From NCBI GenBank assembly GCA_018333515.1, contig JAGXSZ010000016.1, positions 1-58,669 on the forward strand: a stretch of DNA of 58,669 nt. Direction: 5' to 3'. The position numbers were made by a program, and so were the translations under genes. Below, piece by piece: positions 16,973-27,102 of this stretch. This DNA is from Actinomycetota bacterium (GTDB lineage Bacteria; Actinomycetota; Aquicultoria; Aquicultorales; Aquicultoraceae). The first letter of the stretch is position 1, and each line of letters begins with the position of its first letter. The notes under the pieces were generated by a model that was not told the origin of the DNA, made no database searches, and worked only from the letters and a program-made list of their open reading frames with translations.

Positions 16973-18250
16973 TTAAGCTGAGACTTCGGTTTCATCTTCC
17001 GGAAAGCCCACGTCTTCCATGCCCTCGGTAAGAATGGTCGGCTCGATATTCTGTTCGATTACCTCTTTGGTTATGACGCACTTCTTAATATTGGTGCGCG
17101 ACGGTAACTCGTACATCACATCGAGGAGTACGTGCTCGAGTATCGCCCTTAAGCCCCGGGCGCCCGTCCCTCGCACGATAGCCTTCTGTGCTATAGCCCC
17201 GAGCGAACCCTCGGTAAATACCAGCTCGACTCCGTCGTACTCGAAGAACTTCTTATACTGTTTGATAAGGGCGTTCTTCGGCTCGACGAGTATCTTGATA
17301 AGGTCTTCCTCGCTAAGCTGGCTGACTGTTGCGATTACCGGCAACCTTCCGATAAACTCCGGTATCATGCCAAACCTTAACAGGTCTTCCGGCAGTACCT
17401 CGCCGACGACCGAAATCGCGCCTTTCTCGTCTTCGCGTCTAAGCTCGGCGCCGAAGCCCAAGCCCTTCTTGCCTATGCGGTTCTGGATTATCTTGTCGAG
17501 ACCCGCGAAAGCGCCGCCGACGATAAACAGAATATTTGTCGTATCGATTTGGATGAACTCCTGGTGCGGGTGCTTGCGTCCACCCTGCGGCGGTACGCTG
17601 GCTTCGGTTCCTTCAAGAATCTTGAGGAGCGCCTGCTGTACTCCCTCGCCTGAAACATCCCTGGTTATCGACGGGTTTTCACTCTTGCGAGCGACTTTAT
17701 CGATTTCGTCGATATAGATAATGCCCGTCTCAGCCCTTTTTACGTCGTAATCGGCGGCCTGGATGAGCTTGAGCAAGATGTTCTCCACATCTTCGCCGAC
17801 ATACCCGGCCTCCGTTAGCGCCGTCGCATCCGCGATGGCGAACGGTACATTAAGCGTTCTGGCCAATGTCTGAGCCAAAAGGGTCTTTCCTGAACCGGTC
17901 GGCCCAAGAAGTAGAATATTGCTCTTTTGAAGCTCGACATCGTCGTCGCCTTGCGGGCCGACCTGAATGCGTTTGTAGTGGTTATAAACGGCTACCGCTA
18001 GAATTCTCTTTGCTACCTCTTGGCCTATGACGTAGTCGTTGAGAGCGCCATAAATCTCCGTTGGTTTCGGGAGATCCTCCAGCTTGAATTCGACCTCTTC
18101 CGTCAGTTCTTCTTCGATTATTTCGTTGCACAGGTCTATGCATTCATCACAGATATACACACCGGGACCCGCGATGAGTTTCTTGACCTGGCGCTGGCTT
18201 TTTCCGCAAAACGAGCATTTTAACTGCTCGTTCTCGCTGAATTTGGCCAT
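16973..18250 (-). CDS. clpX: ATP-dependent Clp protease ATP-binding subunit ClpX
   Basis: AAA+ unfoldase that recognises tagged proteins, including those carrying the tmRNA tag encoded at 44.9 kb, and feeds them into ClpP. The 425-residue protein has the N-terminal zinc-binding domain (C12, C15, C34, C37), Walker A GPTGSGKT at 116-123, Walker [10 protein letters not shown] and the [11 protein letters not shown] segment that includes the ClpP-contact loop region. The order tig-clpP-clpX is a conserved bacterial arrangement; clpX starts 11 bases after the clpP stop. Confidence 0.98.
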   Translation of the reverse strand: MAKFSENEQLKCSFCGKSQRQVKKLIAGPGVYICDECIDLCNEIIEEELTEEVEFKLEDLPKPTEIYGALNDYVIGQEVAKRILAVAVYNHYKRIQVGPQGDDDVELQKSNILLLGPTGSGKTLLAQTLARTLNVPFAIADATALTEAGYVGEDVENILLKLIQAADYDVKRAETGIIYIDEIDKVARKSENPSITRDVSGEGVQQALLKILEGTEASVPPQGGRKHPHQEFIQIDTTNILFIVGGAFAGLDKIIQNRIGKKGLGFGAELRREDEKGAISVVGEVLPEDLLRFGMIPEFIGRLPVIATVSQLSEEDLIKILVEPKNALIKQYKKFFEYDGVELVFTEGSLGAIAQKAIVRGTGARGLRAILEHVLLDVMYELPSRTNIKKCVITKEVIEQNIEPTILTEGMEDVGFPEDETEVSA

Positions 18251-18261
18251 TGCTACCTCCC

Positions 18262-18867
18262 TTACTTCTTGCGTTGCGTTACGACTTCGTCAACAATGCC
18301 GTAATCTTTCGCTTCCGCTGCGGTCATGATATAGTCCCTGTCCGTGTCGCTGTGCACCCTCTCCACTGTTTGCCCGGTGTGAGAAGCGAGTATCTCGTCG
18401 AGGACCGTTCGCGTCCGCAAAATCTCTCTTGCCTGAATCTCGATATCGACCGCTTGACCGGTCGCGCCACCGTGCGGCTGATGAATCAATATCCTGGCGT
18501 TCGTAAGAGCATACCTTTTATTGGGCGCCCCCGCCGCCAAGAGAAGCGCCGCGGCGCTAGCTGCCTGACCTATACAGATAGTTGATACGTCCGGCTTTAT
18601 ATATTGCATTGTATCATACATCGCCAGGGCGGCGGTAACAACCCCGCCCGGGCTATTGATGTAAATACTGATATCCTTCTCGGGGTCGTCCGACTCCAAA
18701 TGAAGGAGCTGGGCGATTACCAAGTTGGCGACATTGTCATCGACGGGAGTACCTAAAAAGATAATTCTCTCCGTCAACAATCTTGAGTAGATATCGTAAG
18801 CCCTTTCACCTCTGGCCGTCTGTTCGACAACCATGGGTATTAACTGGTTCGTGATGATCTCGCTCAT
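18262..18867 (-). CDS. clpP: ATP-dependent Clp protease proteolytic subunit
   Basis: Serine protease that forms the double-heptamer barrel degraded into by ClpX. The catalytic triad is visible as S104 ([10 protein letters not shown]), H129 (LIHQPHGG) and D178 (TDRDYIM). Length is 201 residues. In most ClpP proteins the residue after the catalytic serine is methionine (ASMG); here it is alanine, a mild variation. The start overlaps the tig stop by one base, so translation is coupled. Confidence 0.98.
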   Translation of the reverse strand: MSEIITNQLIPMVVEQTARGERAYDIYSRLLTERIIFLGTPVDDNVANLVIAQLLHLESDDPEKDISIYINSPGGVVTAALAMYDTMQYIKPDVSTICIGQAASAAALLLAAGAPNKRYALTNARILIHQPHGGATGQAVDIEIQAREILRTRTVLDEILASHTGQTVERVHSDTDRDYIMTAAEAKDYGIVDEVVTQRKK

Positions 18868-20273
18868 TAATCCGTCCCCTTCTCTTCCTCGGTCGCTTCC
18901 GAAACCTTCGTCGAAGTCTCTGCCTTCGTATTCCTCTCCGTCGCCTTCTTATCCTCTTTTTCTTCAACTTCCGGTTCTTCGCCGGTCTTTATCTTCGCTT
19001 GTCCGACCAGCCAATCGATGGTCTTGGCGAGCTTTATTCTAGTGGCGAGTGCTCCCATATTGCCTTGCATCGTGAATATCTGTTTTACCTCTTCAAAATC
19101 GCGCCCGGTCGCTGTCGCGACTTTCTTCATTTCATTATCGACCTCTTCGACGCCGGCATCGATCTTCTCTTGCGTGGCGATAGCTTCCAAAACAAGACGG
19201 CTTTTTACCCTATGATGCGCTCGCTCGTTCCATTCCGCTCGCAGCTCCTCGATGCTTGAGTTGACCATTTTCAGATACTGGTTGAGTTCGACGCCCTGCC
19301 TTTTTACCTCTTCTCCGAAATCCTCGACCATGACGTCGAGTTCTTGCTCGACCATGACGTCGTGGAGTTCGACTTCGGCGGCCTCCGTCACTTTGTCAAC
19401 CGCGCTTCCTCTTACTTCGGCATCGACGTTCTTCGCCTTTACCTCACTAATCTTCTTTTCGATATCGGATTTCAATTCGTCGAGCGTATCGAAACCGACC
19501 TGTTTTGCGAAGTCATCATCGAGGTCTTGGAGCTTCTTTTCCTTTATCTCTTTCAGGAGAATTTTGAAGACCGCTTCTTTCCCCGCGAGCTGTTCGCTAC
19601 CGTAGTCGTTAGGAAAGGTCACGGTCACATCTTTGGCTTCGCCTTTTTTCACACCGACAATCCGCTCTTCGAAGCCGGGTATGAAGGTTCCCGAGCCTAT
19701 CTCCAATAGATAGTCCTCGGCCGAGCCGCCGTCAAAGGGCTCGCCATCGATAAAGCCCTCAAAATTTATGAGCGCGTAGTCTCCGTTTTGCACGGCCCTG
19801 TCTTCAATCGGCTCCAGGTTCGCGAAGTTATTCCTAAGAGCGTCGAGTTGCTCATCGACCTCTTCTTTGCCGGCCTCTATCGCCGGCTTGATAACCTCAA
19901 TGCCTTTATAGTCTCCGAGCGCTACCTCGGGCTTGATTTTTACCTTAGCCGTAAACTTCAACGGCACGTCATCTCCGACTTGGACGATATCCACATCGGG
20001 TTGGTCTACCGGATCCAAGCCTGTCTCCCGGAGCGCCTCTACATAGTACTTGGGCAAAGCCGACTGGAGCGCTTCTTCCCGCACCGACTCCCTGCCTACC
20101 CTGCTGTCGATGATGGTCTTAGGTATCTTGCCCTTTCTGAAGCCCGCAATCACTACCTGGTTCGATATCTTTTTATATGCCTCATCGATCGCCCGCCCAA
20201 ACGTATCCACCGATACTTCCACTGTCAGAAGTACCGTGTTCTTCTCTTCCAACTTCTCGATTTCAGTCTTCAA
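18867..20273 (-). CDS. tig: Trigger factor
   Basis: Ribosome-associated chaperone with peptidyl-prolyl isomerase activity that binds nascent chains. The ribosome-binding signature is [20 protein letters not shown] near residue 44, the FKBP-like domain follows ([20 protein letters not shown], near 160), and a long helical C-terminal domain completes it. The 468 residues include an extra charged, low-complexity tail of about 40 residues rich in lysine, glutamate and threonine. The start is TTG at 20273 with GGGAGG six bases upstream. It heads the tig-clpP-clpX operon. Confidence 0.96.
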   Translation of the reverse strand: MKTEIEKLEEKNTVLLTVEVSVDTFGRAIDEAYKKISNQVVIAGFRKGKIPKTIIDSRVGRESVREEALQSALPKYYVEALRETGLDPVDQPDVDIVQVGDDVPLKFTAKVKIKPEVALGDYKGIEVIKPAIEAGKEEVDEQLDALRNNFANLEPIEDRAVQNGDYALINFEGFIDGEPFDGGSAEDYLLEIGSGTFIPGFEERIVGVKKGEAKDVTVTFPNDYGSEQLAGKEAVFKILLKEIKEKKLQDLDDDFAKQVGFDTLDELKSDIEKKISEVKAKNVDAEVRGSAVDKVTEAAEVELHDVMVEQELDVMVEDFGEEVKRQGVELNQYLKMVNSSIEELRAEWNERAHHRVKSRLVLEAIATQEKIDAGVEEVDNEMKKVATATGRDFEEVKQIFTMQGNMGALATRIKLAKTIDWLVGQAKIKTGEEPEVEEKEDKKATERNTKAETSTKVSEATEEEKGTD

Positions 20274-20452
20274 GATTAGCCTCCCATTTAGACGTAACGT
20301 CTATCATTATACTACTATCACTCTTTATGCCCGAATGAAACGAAAGAACACGAATAATAGCTGTTGGCTGTCGGCCCGAGCTTGCGCTAGATAAACTCCG
20401 ACCAATGCTAAAACCCATGCCCTTATGCGATACCGCCGTCGCCGGCTATCTG

Positions 20453-20534
<82 letters not shown>

Positions 20535-20627
20535 ATTCCCGGTGCCGGTCTCCGAACGACCTAAACCGGCTCTTCGAAGCGGAAACATGTTTCGTCGAGA
20601 ATACCGCCGATGAAGGCGGTATTTACG

Positions 20628-20700
20628 TGGGCACTACAGGAATCGAACCTGTAACCTCCGGATTAAGAGTCCGCTGCTCTGCCAATTGAGCTAAGTGCCC
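20628..20700 (-). tRNA. tRNA-Lys(CUU)
   Basis: Acceptor GGGCACT pairs with AGTGCCC and the discriminator is A. The anticodon loop CTCTTAA gives CUU, lysine. The T-arm is ACAGG-TTCGATT-CCTGT. The first anticodon-stem pair (27-43) is G with G, a mismatch in an otherwise canonical structure. CCA is not encoded. Confidence 0.94.
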
Positions 20701-20749
20701 GTCTATTCCCTCTATCCCTAGAGAGCCCGCGAGAGAATCGACTCTCTAG

Positions 20750-20770
20750 AAAAAATAGCCCCTAGGGGGC
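20750..20770 (-). terminator. Intrinsic terminator after tRNA-His
   Basis: On the minus strand GCCCC, a three-base loop and GGGGC are followed by TATTTTTT, 13 bases after the tRNA-His 3' end. This should separate the tRNA-His transcript from tRNA-Lys. Confidence 0.7.
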
Positions 20771-20783
20771 GACTTTTTTCCTG

Positions 20784-20858
20784 GGTGACCGATGGGACTT
20801 GAACCCACAGCCTTCGGAGCCACAGTCCGACGCTCTAACCAATTGAGCTACGATCACC
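20784..20858 (-). tRNA. tRNA-His(GUG)
   Basis: The anticodon loop CTGTGGC gives GUG, histidine. Acceptor GTGATCG pairs with CGGTCAC, and the genomically encoded extra G at -1 lies opposite the C discriminator, the identity element of tRNA-His. CCA is not encoded. Confidence 0.96.
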
Positions 20859-21226
20859 ATGTTTTGCCGCACTAAACGACGGCAACCATCTTATTTTAAA
20901 ACTATTTTGTTGATTATTCAAGGTTTACCGCTTTTCATTGCCGTGTATCGGCCCTTGTGGAGACCGGCAGACGCTGACAGCGCAGACCTATGCCCGCCAA
21001 GACCTATATCGCGCGGGGATATCGAGCATTTGACGTCAAAGCGATGACATCGAATGCGACGATAAGCTGAGTGATTGTCGTAAAACGTCTCGAGCCTAAG
21101 AGGATTTTGCGCGCGCCACAACGAACTACGTACGATAGCTATCTTAAGCTTTGGGTACAGTCAATTCATAGAGAAGTCGAGTCAAACATCTGCCACTTCG
21201 CAAGAGAGCATACGAGGAGGATTTTC
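20859..21226. other. Intergenic region between tRNA-His and sppA
   Basis: About 368 bases containing divergent upstream regions: an AT-rich half near tRNA-His (probable tRNA promoter on the minus strand) and a mixed half leading to sppA. An in-frame extension of sppA back to 21071 exists but lacks a ribosome-binding site, while the GTG at 21227 has one. I see no additional gene. Confidence 0.5.
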
Positions 21227-22174
21227 GTGAAAAAGAGTACCATCGTAATATCGGGCATCGTCGCCGTCGTTGCCGTCTCGCTCGTCGCCATCATCGCAAT
21301 AGCCGTCAGTGGCATTGACAAGGTTCGCGGCGGAGACGGCGACGTCATCGCGTTTATCAGCTTGAGCGGGACCATAGCCGAGGGCCAGGATGCGTCGCTC
21401 CTTTCGGCGGGGGGCGGTATCACACCGAAGTTCGTAAGAGACCGCTTAGAGGCGGCCAACGATAATCCTGCCGTAGGCGCCATCATATTTAAGATAGACA
21501 GCGGCGGCGGCGCGGTCGGCGCCTCGCAAGAGATTGCCGAGATGGTCGATGAGAGCGAGAAACCGGTGGTCGTATTTGCGGGCGACACGGTCGCCTCGGG
21601 CGCGTACTATATTTCTTCGCAAGCCGACAAGATAGTCGCCAAACGAGGAAGCTTGGTCGGGAGCATCGGCGTCATCTCGCAGATACCCGATTTATCCGGT
21701 CTCCTGGACAAACTCGGCATCAAACTGCAGACGATAAAGTCGGGCAAGCACAAAGACATGTTCCAGAGAACACTCACGCCCGAGGAAGAAGTAAAGTACC
21801 AAGCGCTCTCCGACGAGGTATATAACCAGTTCGTCGACGATGTGGCGAAGGGACGTAAGCTCAAGCGAGAAAAGGTAGAAGAGCTGGCTACCGGTGAACT
21901 CTTCCCCGCCACGACGGCGAAGAAGCTCGGCCTAGTCGATGTTTTAGGCGGATACGACACCGCCATCGACACGGCGGCAAAACTCGCCAAAATCGAAGAC
22001 CCCATCGTCGAAGAGTATAGAGCGCCCGGCTTATTCGAGGAGGTCTTCGCAGCCCCGGGCTTATACATTCGCGACCTTATCAAGCTAAAAGTGTTGGGAA
22101 GCGACTTGATGATGCTGGAGCACCTGCGCGCGAATTACGGAACACCACAATATAAGCACAATGGAGGACTGTAG
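21227..22174 (+). CDS. sppA: Signal peptide peptidase SppA, 36 kDa type
   Basis: Membrane-anchored serine protease that degrades leftover signal peptides, acting outside the cytoplasmic membrane. The 315-residue protein starts at GTG 21227, seven bases after GGAGG. One N-terminal membrane anchor spans about residues 5-28. The catalytic dyad by comparison with Bacillus SppA spacing is S124 (TVASGAYY) and K176 (SGKHKDMF). The core segments DSGGGAVGASQEIAEMV and GSLVGSIGVISQIPDLSGLL are typical of the short SppA/S49 family. It is followed two bases later by a Yip1-like gene, so the two form an operon on the plus strand. Confidence 0.93.
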   Translation: MKKSTIVISGIVAVVAVSLVAIIAIAVSGIDKVRGGDGDVIAFISLSGTIAEGQDASLLSAGGGITPKFVRDRLEAANDNPAVGAIIFKIDSGGGAVGASQEIAEMVDESEKPVVVFAGDTVASGAYYISSQADKIVAKRGSLVGSIGVISQIPDLSGLLDKLGIKLQTIKSGKHKDMFQRTLTPEEEVKYQALSDEVYNQFVDDVAKGRKLKREKVEELATGELFPATTAKKLGLVDVLGGYDTAIDTAAKLAKIEDPIVEEYRAPGLFEEVFAAPGLYIRDLIKLKVLGSDLMMLEHLRANYGTPQYKHNGGL

Positions 22175-22176
22175 CC

Positions 22177-23001
22177 TTGGATAAGGACAACGACCACGGT
22201 AAAAACGATGGAGAGCAACGCTTGGAGAGCGGCGAAGGCGACACGATGAGAGCCGAGGGGCGGTTCATCGAGCCTCAAGAACCTCGAGCTGAGCCGGGCC
22301 AAAGCGAAGAACAAGCCGGCACCGGAGACCATGCGACCCCTGAGCGGCTCGACCATCCCATAATTGAAGAGCCGCATGAGAAACCCGAAAAGCGCACGAC
22401 GACCGAGCTGCTCTACGGCGTAATCGCCAACCCGGTCGAGACTCTGCGCTACGTCGCCAAACACAAGCTCGTCGCCGCCGGCATACTTATATATGTCGCG
22501 GTAGCCTGGATCGGGGCGTTCGCTTCAATACCGGGTTCACTTAACTCGTTTGAACAAATACCGGAGATAAGCGGTCTGCCCATGTTCAGCCCGCGTTCCA
22601 TCATAGTCTTTACCATCGTCGGAACCCCGTTTTTCAGCTTGTTGTGGTTGGTCGTCTATGCCGGAATACTCCATCTCATCGCATCATTGCTCAAAGGAAA
22701 AGGTGAATTTCCGGGACTCGTCAGCGCGGTCGGTTTCGCAAGCTTCCCGATGATCATCTCGACTCCGTTTAGCCTGCTCGACTATGTAATGGGCATCGGC
22801 ATATCGCTCTACGGACTCATCTCGCTGCCCTTTACCATCTGGACCATAGTGTTGACGATAATAGGCGTCCGCGAGAATTACAATTTCTCGACGGCCCGAG
22901 CGGTCTGGACTTTTTTCATCCCGCTCATCGCGCTGTTCTTATTGGCAATACTCCTGGTAATCGGCATCATCGCGCTGTTTGTCGGCGCTCTGAGCAGGTA
23001 A
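22177..23001 (+). CDS. Yip1-family integral membrane protein
   Basis: A 274-residue protein. The first 75 residues are hydrophilic, rich in glutamate, glycine and proline, and probably disordered. Five hydrophobic helices follow, with the Yip1-domain pattern: NPVETLRYVAKHKLVAAGIL before helix 1 and a long loop before helix 2 (GTPFFSLLWLVVYAGILHLI). The start is TTG at 22177 with GGAGGA upstream. Function in bacteria is unknown; the neighbour sppA suggests envelope work. An intrinsic terminator follows. Confidence 0.7.
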   Translation: MDKDNDHGKNDGEQRLESGEGDTMRAEGRFIEPQEPRAEPGQSEEQAGTGDHATPERLDHPIIEEPHEKPEKRTTTELLYGVIANPVETLRYVAKHKLVAAGILIYVAVAWIGAFASIPGSLNSFEQIPEISGLPMFSPRSIIVFTIVGTPFFSLLWLVVYAGILHLIASLLKGKGEFPGLVSAVGFASFPMIISTPFSLLDYVMGIGISLYGLISLPFTIWTIVLTIIGVRENYNFSTARAVWTFFIPLIALFLLAILLVIGIIALFVGALSR

Positions 23002-23027
23002 TAGTCACGGACACACCTTGCGACAGA

Positions 23028-23058
23028 TAAGACTGCGACCCTGGGCGCGGTCTTTTTT
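23028..23058 (+). terminator. Intrinsic terminator of the sppA operon
   Basis: AAGACTGCG pairs imperfectly with CGCGGTCTT across a short loop and is followed by a run of T on the plus strand, 27 bases after the Yip1-gene stop. Confidence 0.8.
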
Positions 23059-23083
23059 ATGCTCGCGATTAGGGTTCTTATAC

Positions 23084-23128
23084 TGCACGCCCGATAGGAT
23101 TCGAACCTATGACCCTCGGATTAGAAGT
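23084..23128 (-). repeat. attL: 45-bp copy of the tRNA-Arg 3' part
   Basis: Identical over 45 bases to 35920-35964. It contains the T-arm, variable loop and part of the anticodon arm, but the sequence diverges immediately after and cannot form a tRNA. This is the displaced host end of the original tRNA gene. Confidence 0.93.
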
Positions 23129-23261
23129 TCTAATCTTTGCATTATCCCTGGTAAACCATTCTTTTCTCTGAATATCCGTTGTTAGTCATTTGCATTTAAG
23201 CAGGTAAATAGCCGTAGTTATTACTTAGTGTCCGTGCTTATCCATGCTTGTTTGTCAGTGC

Positions 23262-23283
23262 TGTTAGCAAAATGTTAGCAAAA
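23262..23283. promoter_or_regulatory. Putative integrase arm-type sites, left end
   Basis: Two adjacent direct copies of TGTTAGCAAA with one extra A each. The same paired motif in the same orientation occurs at the right end (35843-35864). Their location inside both ends of the island fits arm-type binding sites for the tyrosine integrase. Confidence 0.5.
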
Positions 23284-23427
23284 ATGGACACTTGTGATCT
23301 AGACAGGCTTTAATTGCCGACACAGGAATTCTTACCCTTACGCTTATCGTATGTGTATTTTGCCTTCTATGTTAGAAGTTGCTCAATGGCGAAACTATGC
23401 CTTGAGCGGCTCTGCTTATATTCAACC

Positions 23428-23811
23428 TTATAAGCTGCTTAACTTTGAAAACAGCTTTTGAGTCTGGCTTATCGATTTTTGGGTCGTATTAAGCAAGTTG
23501 CCTTTAAAGCTGTTATCGTAGTCAGCTTTATTCCGTTCTTCTCTTAATCGATCTAAATTTGCTCCTATGGATTTTCTAGCTTTATCTGTATCGTTTAAGA
23601 AGTGCTGCTTAACAAAATCATGTTTGTTTACTTTGTAAGACGGAAAGGATTTCATGTCTTTATGCTGCATGTGGTTGCGAGACTTACAGTAAGCTGCATA
23701 GTATGCCCGACTGATCGCTGATCGCAATTTTGCTTCCATATTTCCGGAGCTTGATGATTTCTTAGGGAGTTCCTGGGCTAAAGCTAGGTATTCTGACCAA
23801 TTAAAAGCCAT
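23428..23811 (-). CDS. HEPN-domain protein of a three-gene cassette
   Basis: A 127-residue all-helical protein resembling small HEPN-fold proteins. The first helical pair carries LRSAISRAYYAAYCKSRNHM (about 29-48) and the last helix carries RLREERNKADYDNSF (about 88-102). The RN-x-A-D-Y pattern takes the place where many HEPN nucleases have R-x4-6-H, so RNase activity is possible but not shown. The start overlaps the stop of the upstream gene by one base (TAATG) with GGAGG in range, so it is translationally coupled. It is the last gene of the cassette. It may be the toxic or effector component, by inference from HEPN biology. Confidence 0.6.
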   Translation of the reverse strand: MAFNWSEYLALAQELPKKSSSSGNMEAKLRSAISRAYYAAYCKSRNHMQHKDMKSFPSYKVNKHDFVKQHFLNDTDKARKSIGANLDRLREERNKADYDNSFKGNLLNTTQKSISQTQKLFSKLSSL

Positions 23812-24371
23812 TATACCTCCACATCAATGATTAGTTTTCCTCGCGTATTATCTATTGTATCTAGCCACCAATCCTCATCAAATTGCTCAAGTCGCTCCAC
23901 AGCTTCTTCAGGTGCAAGGGTTGTTGCAATGTATAGCGCCAGCCTGCTACCTTCAGGTGATTCTGGGTCTCTTATAACATCAAGATAACGGTGTGCCTCC
24001 GGAAAGTAGCTCAAAACCTTTCTGTAAGCATCAATTAGCAACGTAGAAAGAAACGGTTGTTTCTCTATTAAGCCCATAACCTCAGTGCCGCCCCTAAGGT
24101 CATACATTTTTTCGAGCAATAACTTCTCTTGCTGAGAGATACGAGCTGTTGTTGTTCCTATATCCTTCCATTCCATGACTTTCTTAAGCCCCTGCACAGC
24201 AGATGCAGAGACAGGCATGCTCTCCTCTAAGCATATGATGACTCCAGACGCTGGCTGTTCTTCTGGTGCTAGCCAATCTAAAGCCTTTTTGAGTATTGAA
24301 GTGACTGAAGTATGCCGCAAATTTGGCTGAATTTTGCCTGTATATGCTAAGACAGTCGATGCGGTTGACAT
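23811..24371 (-). CDS. Uncharacterised protein of the HEPN cassette
   Basis: A 186-residue protein I do not recognise. It is soluble, mixed alpha/beta in appearance, with no membrane segment, P-loop, metal-binding cluster or clear catalytic motif. The C-terminus is acidic with a tryptophan pair (EQFDEDWWLDTIDN) and ends in a likely beta strand (GKLIIDVEV). Both ends are coupled by one-base TAATG overlaps to its neighbours, with GGAGAGG before its start, so the three products are probably made together and may form a complex. Confidence 0.6.
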   Translation of the reverse strand: MSTASTVLAYTGKIQPNLRHTSVTSILKKALDWLAPEEQPASGVIICLEESMPVSASAVQGLKKVMEWKDIGTTTARISQQEKLLLEKMYDLRGGTEVMGLIEKQPFLSTLLIDAYRKVLSYFPEAHRYLDVIRDPESPEGSRLALYIATTLAPEEAVERLEQFDEDWWLDTIDNTRGKLIIDVEV

Positions 24372-25129
24372 TACGCCTCTCCTCTAAACCTTTGCTTAAG
24401 CTCTTCGCTTATGCTTGCCTTAAAAATATCTTCAATACGATCATGTGCATTATTAACCCAATCATTAACAGCCTCGAAGCCAACTTCTCTTGGCTTTATA
24501 AGAAAATAATCAAGATCGAGCAATATCGCGCTACTTTTAGTAGATGTTTCAGGTGTAGCATTCACTAATTCAAGCTTTAAGACGTCTCTCGCATCTTCAT
24601 ACGGTATTTGCACACCGGTTATAAAAGGCCCATACCCTTGAGGCATTTTTTCCTGCACCTTATCTCCAATAAACGGGCGAAACTCAAAATACTGTTCAAG
24701 ATTAACTTGTTCGGATTCGAACTCAATGCGATTAATATACCTGAGGCCTATTCGGTGGATTTGCTTTGGATTTACTATATTTCGGTAAGCCGTGAGACCT
24801 TTCTCAATTAATGGCAGGAAATCCTCCCAAGATTTATACGGAGCAAGCTTATGAACAGAGAGAGCTTGCGGGCCAACCTGAATTAAAGATTTCTCATCTT
24901 CGGACAGAAACTGTATTCTATCGATTTGTTGAACCTGCTGTCTCACCTCTTCTGGGGCAATCGTAAAACCCAAAGCAAAGCCCTTTGCTTGTTGACGTTT
25001 TGAAAAATCATCTTTGACTTCCCCGTATATAAGACCCGGCATTACAGAGTCCCAGGGAGAATCAGGTTCAAACTGAAACTCACATACGGCCTCTACAATT
25101 GGTGAGTGCATATATTTTTCATCACTCAC
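24371..25129 (-). CDS. TIGR04255-like protein
   Basis: A 252-residue protein with the layout of the TIGR04255 family, whose function is not established and whose distribution is sporadic. Family-like features are the N-terminal PIVEAVCEFQFEPDSPWD, the central GLTAYRNIVNPKQIHRIGLR followed by YINRIEF, and the C-terminal DWVNNAHDRIEDIFKASISE. The start is a GTG at 25129 with GGAGG eight bases upstream. It is the first gene of the coupled cassette in the island. Proteins of this family often sit in variable loci, which fits a defence or conflict role, but that remains an inference. Confidence 0.6.
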   Translation of the reverse strand: MSDEKYMHSPIVEAVCEFQFEPDSPWDSVMPGLIYGEVKDDFSKRQQAKGFALGFTIAPEEVRQQVQQIDRIQFLSEDEKSLIQVGPQALSVHKLAPYKSWEDFLPLIEKGLTAYRNIVNPKQIHRIGLRYINRIEFESEQVNLEQYFEFRPFIGDKVQEKMPQGYGPFITGVQIPYEDARDVLKLELVNATPETSTKSSAILLDLDYFLIKPREVGFEAVNDWVNNAHDRIEDIFKASISEELKQRFRGEA

Positions 25130-25474
25130 TAAGCCTACCTCCCATTCTAACTACTTGATACGGGGTCTATGTATTAGCTTCCTTGATATTCTTGAGTTGT
25201 TACATTAACGCTGTTCTGATTTGCCTGCTGTGTTTAGAGTGGGGCAATTTAGTGTCCAAGCAGCCCGTATCGTGCCGCAATAAAAATATACCCATATCGA
25301 GCCGAAAAAAGCAACATTCGCTTATATTAAATGATCGGCCTGCAGATAATATGCCTTAAATGCTTAGGTTTGTTTGCCACTTATACACCGAACTTCGACA
25401 GTCAGTAGACAAACGCGGCCCCAAACAGGGCGTTATCCAGCAAGGATAGAGGGTGGCTAAAATGCGTGTAGTGC
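25130..25474. other. AT-rich intergenic region between the cassette and IS remnant
   Basis: About 345 bases with no supported gene. It should hold the promoter of the TIGR04255 cassette and the left end of the IS1634-like element, but I could not define inverted repeats or a target duplication. Confidence 0.4.
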
Positions 25475-27102
25475 CTACGGGGTTATCTCGAAGAACTTCG
25501 GCGGCTCTTTGATCTTTAGATCGGCAAATATCGCTTTTTGCAGCGGCGTCGTCTCTGTTCGCTGCAGAACTCTGCCCGCAGGGCCGGAAAACTCGCCAAG
25601 GTGCAAACGGTTTAGTTCTGTTTTGATTGTTCTCCAGGTCTTCTTTGTTTTGATTTCAGCTATGCGAATGATAAGCAGAGCTAAGAAGTATAAGGTAACG
25701 TGCGCACGTATACGGTCCTCTTTTCTATGATGAACGGGGCGAAGCTCAAGGGTGTGTTTTAGATCCTTAAACCCCCGCTCGACTTCTAAGAGTTGCCTGT
25801 AGCCAAGGGCTTGTGTCTTCGGAAGAGAGCGTGTCATCTGAGGTTGAAAGCAGGAACTTGCCGTCGAGTCGTTCTTCGGCCTTTATCTTGGCCTTGTTGA
25901 TTGAGAGCGTGCCGTCTGCTTTTTGTTTAAGGTACCGCCCCATGCTTTTGTTGCTGCGTAGCTCGCACGCCGCTTTTTTGTGCGGGGCTCCTTTGAGCTG
26001 TTTGATGTTGGCAAGCTCGTTCTTTAACCGTGAGATGGTGTGCTCGCGCATCTCTTTGTCCTTTTTAGCTTCAGCCGGGTTGTAGCAGAGTATATAGCGC
26101 TTTCGCCGCTCTCCATTTCCGACCACGATCTCTTTTACCTTGAGGTTGTCTTTTACCTGCCTGAATCTACCGGCCCGCGAGAGGGCTTCTTCCGCTAACG
26201 GGCTCCCCGATCGAAGTTTTTCCCCGGCGATGTAGCCGCCGCCTGCTCGTTGCATGTAGCGCAAGTTTTCCTCTGAGGTAAAGCCTCTATCCACCACCAT
26301 GATGACCCTGCCCAGTTTCCAGTCCCGAAGATCATCCTTAATCCGCTCGACGAGGGACATATCGGCGGTGTTTCCCTGAAACGTCCAGGAGCGAACCGGG
26401 ATCCCCTCACGTGTTACCGCAAGGCCCACCACTACCTGGGGACTATCCTCTCGGTGGTCTTTTGTATTGCCGTATTTTCGAAACTCGTCTTCGCCCGCCT
26501 CGAAGTAAGTGGAGGTGGTGTCGAAAAAGAGCAGATCGACTTCTAAGTTAAGCAAGTTGGCGACAGAGAAGAAGACTTGCTTTTGTATGGCCTCGTCGGC
26601 TTCGAGCAAAAAATCCATTGCGCGGTAGGCGTGGTCGTCGGTTGCCTCTGATATGTTCTCAATCACCACGTCGTCTTTTATCCAGGAGACGGCTGAGAGC
26701 TTCGACAAGCGGGTTAATTGCCCGGTTGGCGACGAGAGCAAAGAGGGTGCGCTCGACATCGGTATCAAAGCGCCTGTTTTTGAGAAGCTCGCCTATGGCT
26801 GATGCGATACCTACTCGCTCCCAGAGTGTATCCATTAGATAGGCCGTCCCATATGGCTTTGACGAGATAAATGAGATATCCGGGGCTGCGCCTGCCTCAA
26901 GGGCTACACCGGGCTCTAAAAACCTGGAGATGCTTTTTACTAGACGCGCGAGGGCATCCCGGTCAAGCTTATCTTCTCTGCCGAAAGAGTAGACCACATT
27001 GGCCTGGGCTTGGCCTTTTTCGTTTCTCTCGTTATGTGCGAGCTGAAGATAGCGCACAACTGAGCCGTCTTTGTTCTTGCGGCTGATAGTTCTTAAATAC
27101 AT
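25475..27102 (-). pseudogene. IS1634-like transposase, frameshifted
   Basis: A DDE transposase of the IS1634/IS4-like type broken into three frames. The N-terminal piece (26659-27102) begins MYLRTISRKNKDGSVVRYLQ. The middle (25767 to about 26710) resumes at KLSAVSWIKDDVV and contains the catalytic aspartates in FFDTTSTYFE and VVDRGF. The C-terminal piece (25475 to about 25830) carries ALGYRQLLEVERGF with the catalytic glutamate region and ends near PPKFFEITP. The pieces together would make a protein of about 540 residues, normal for the family, so two indels explain the damage; the second is a one-base excess near 25822. A functional transposase is not expected. Confidence 0.85.
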
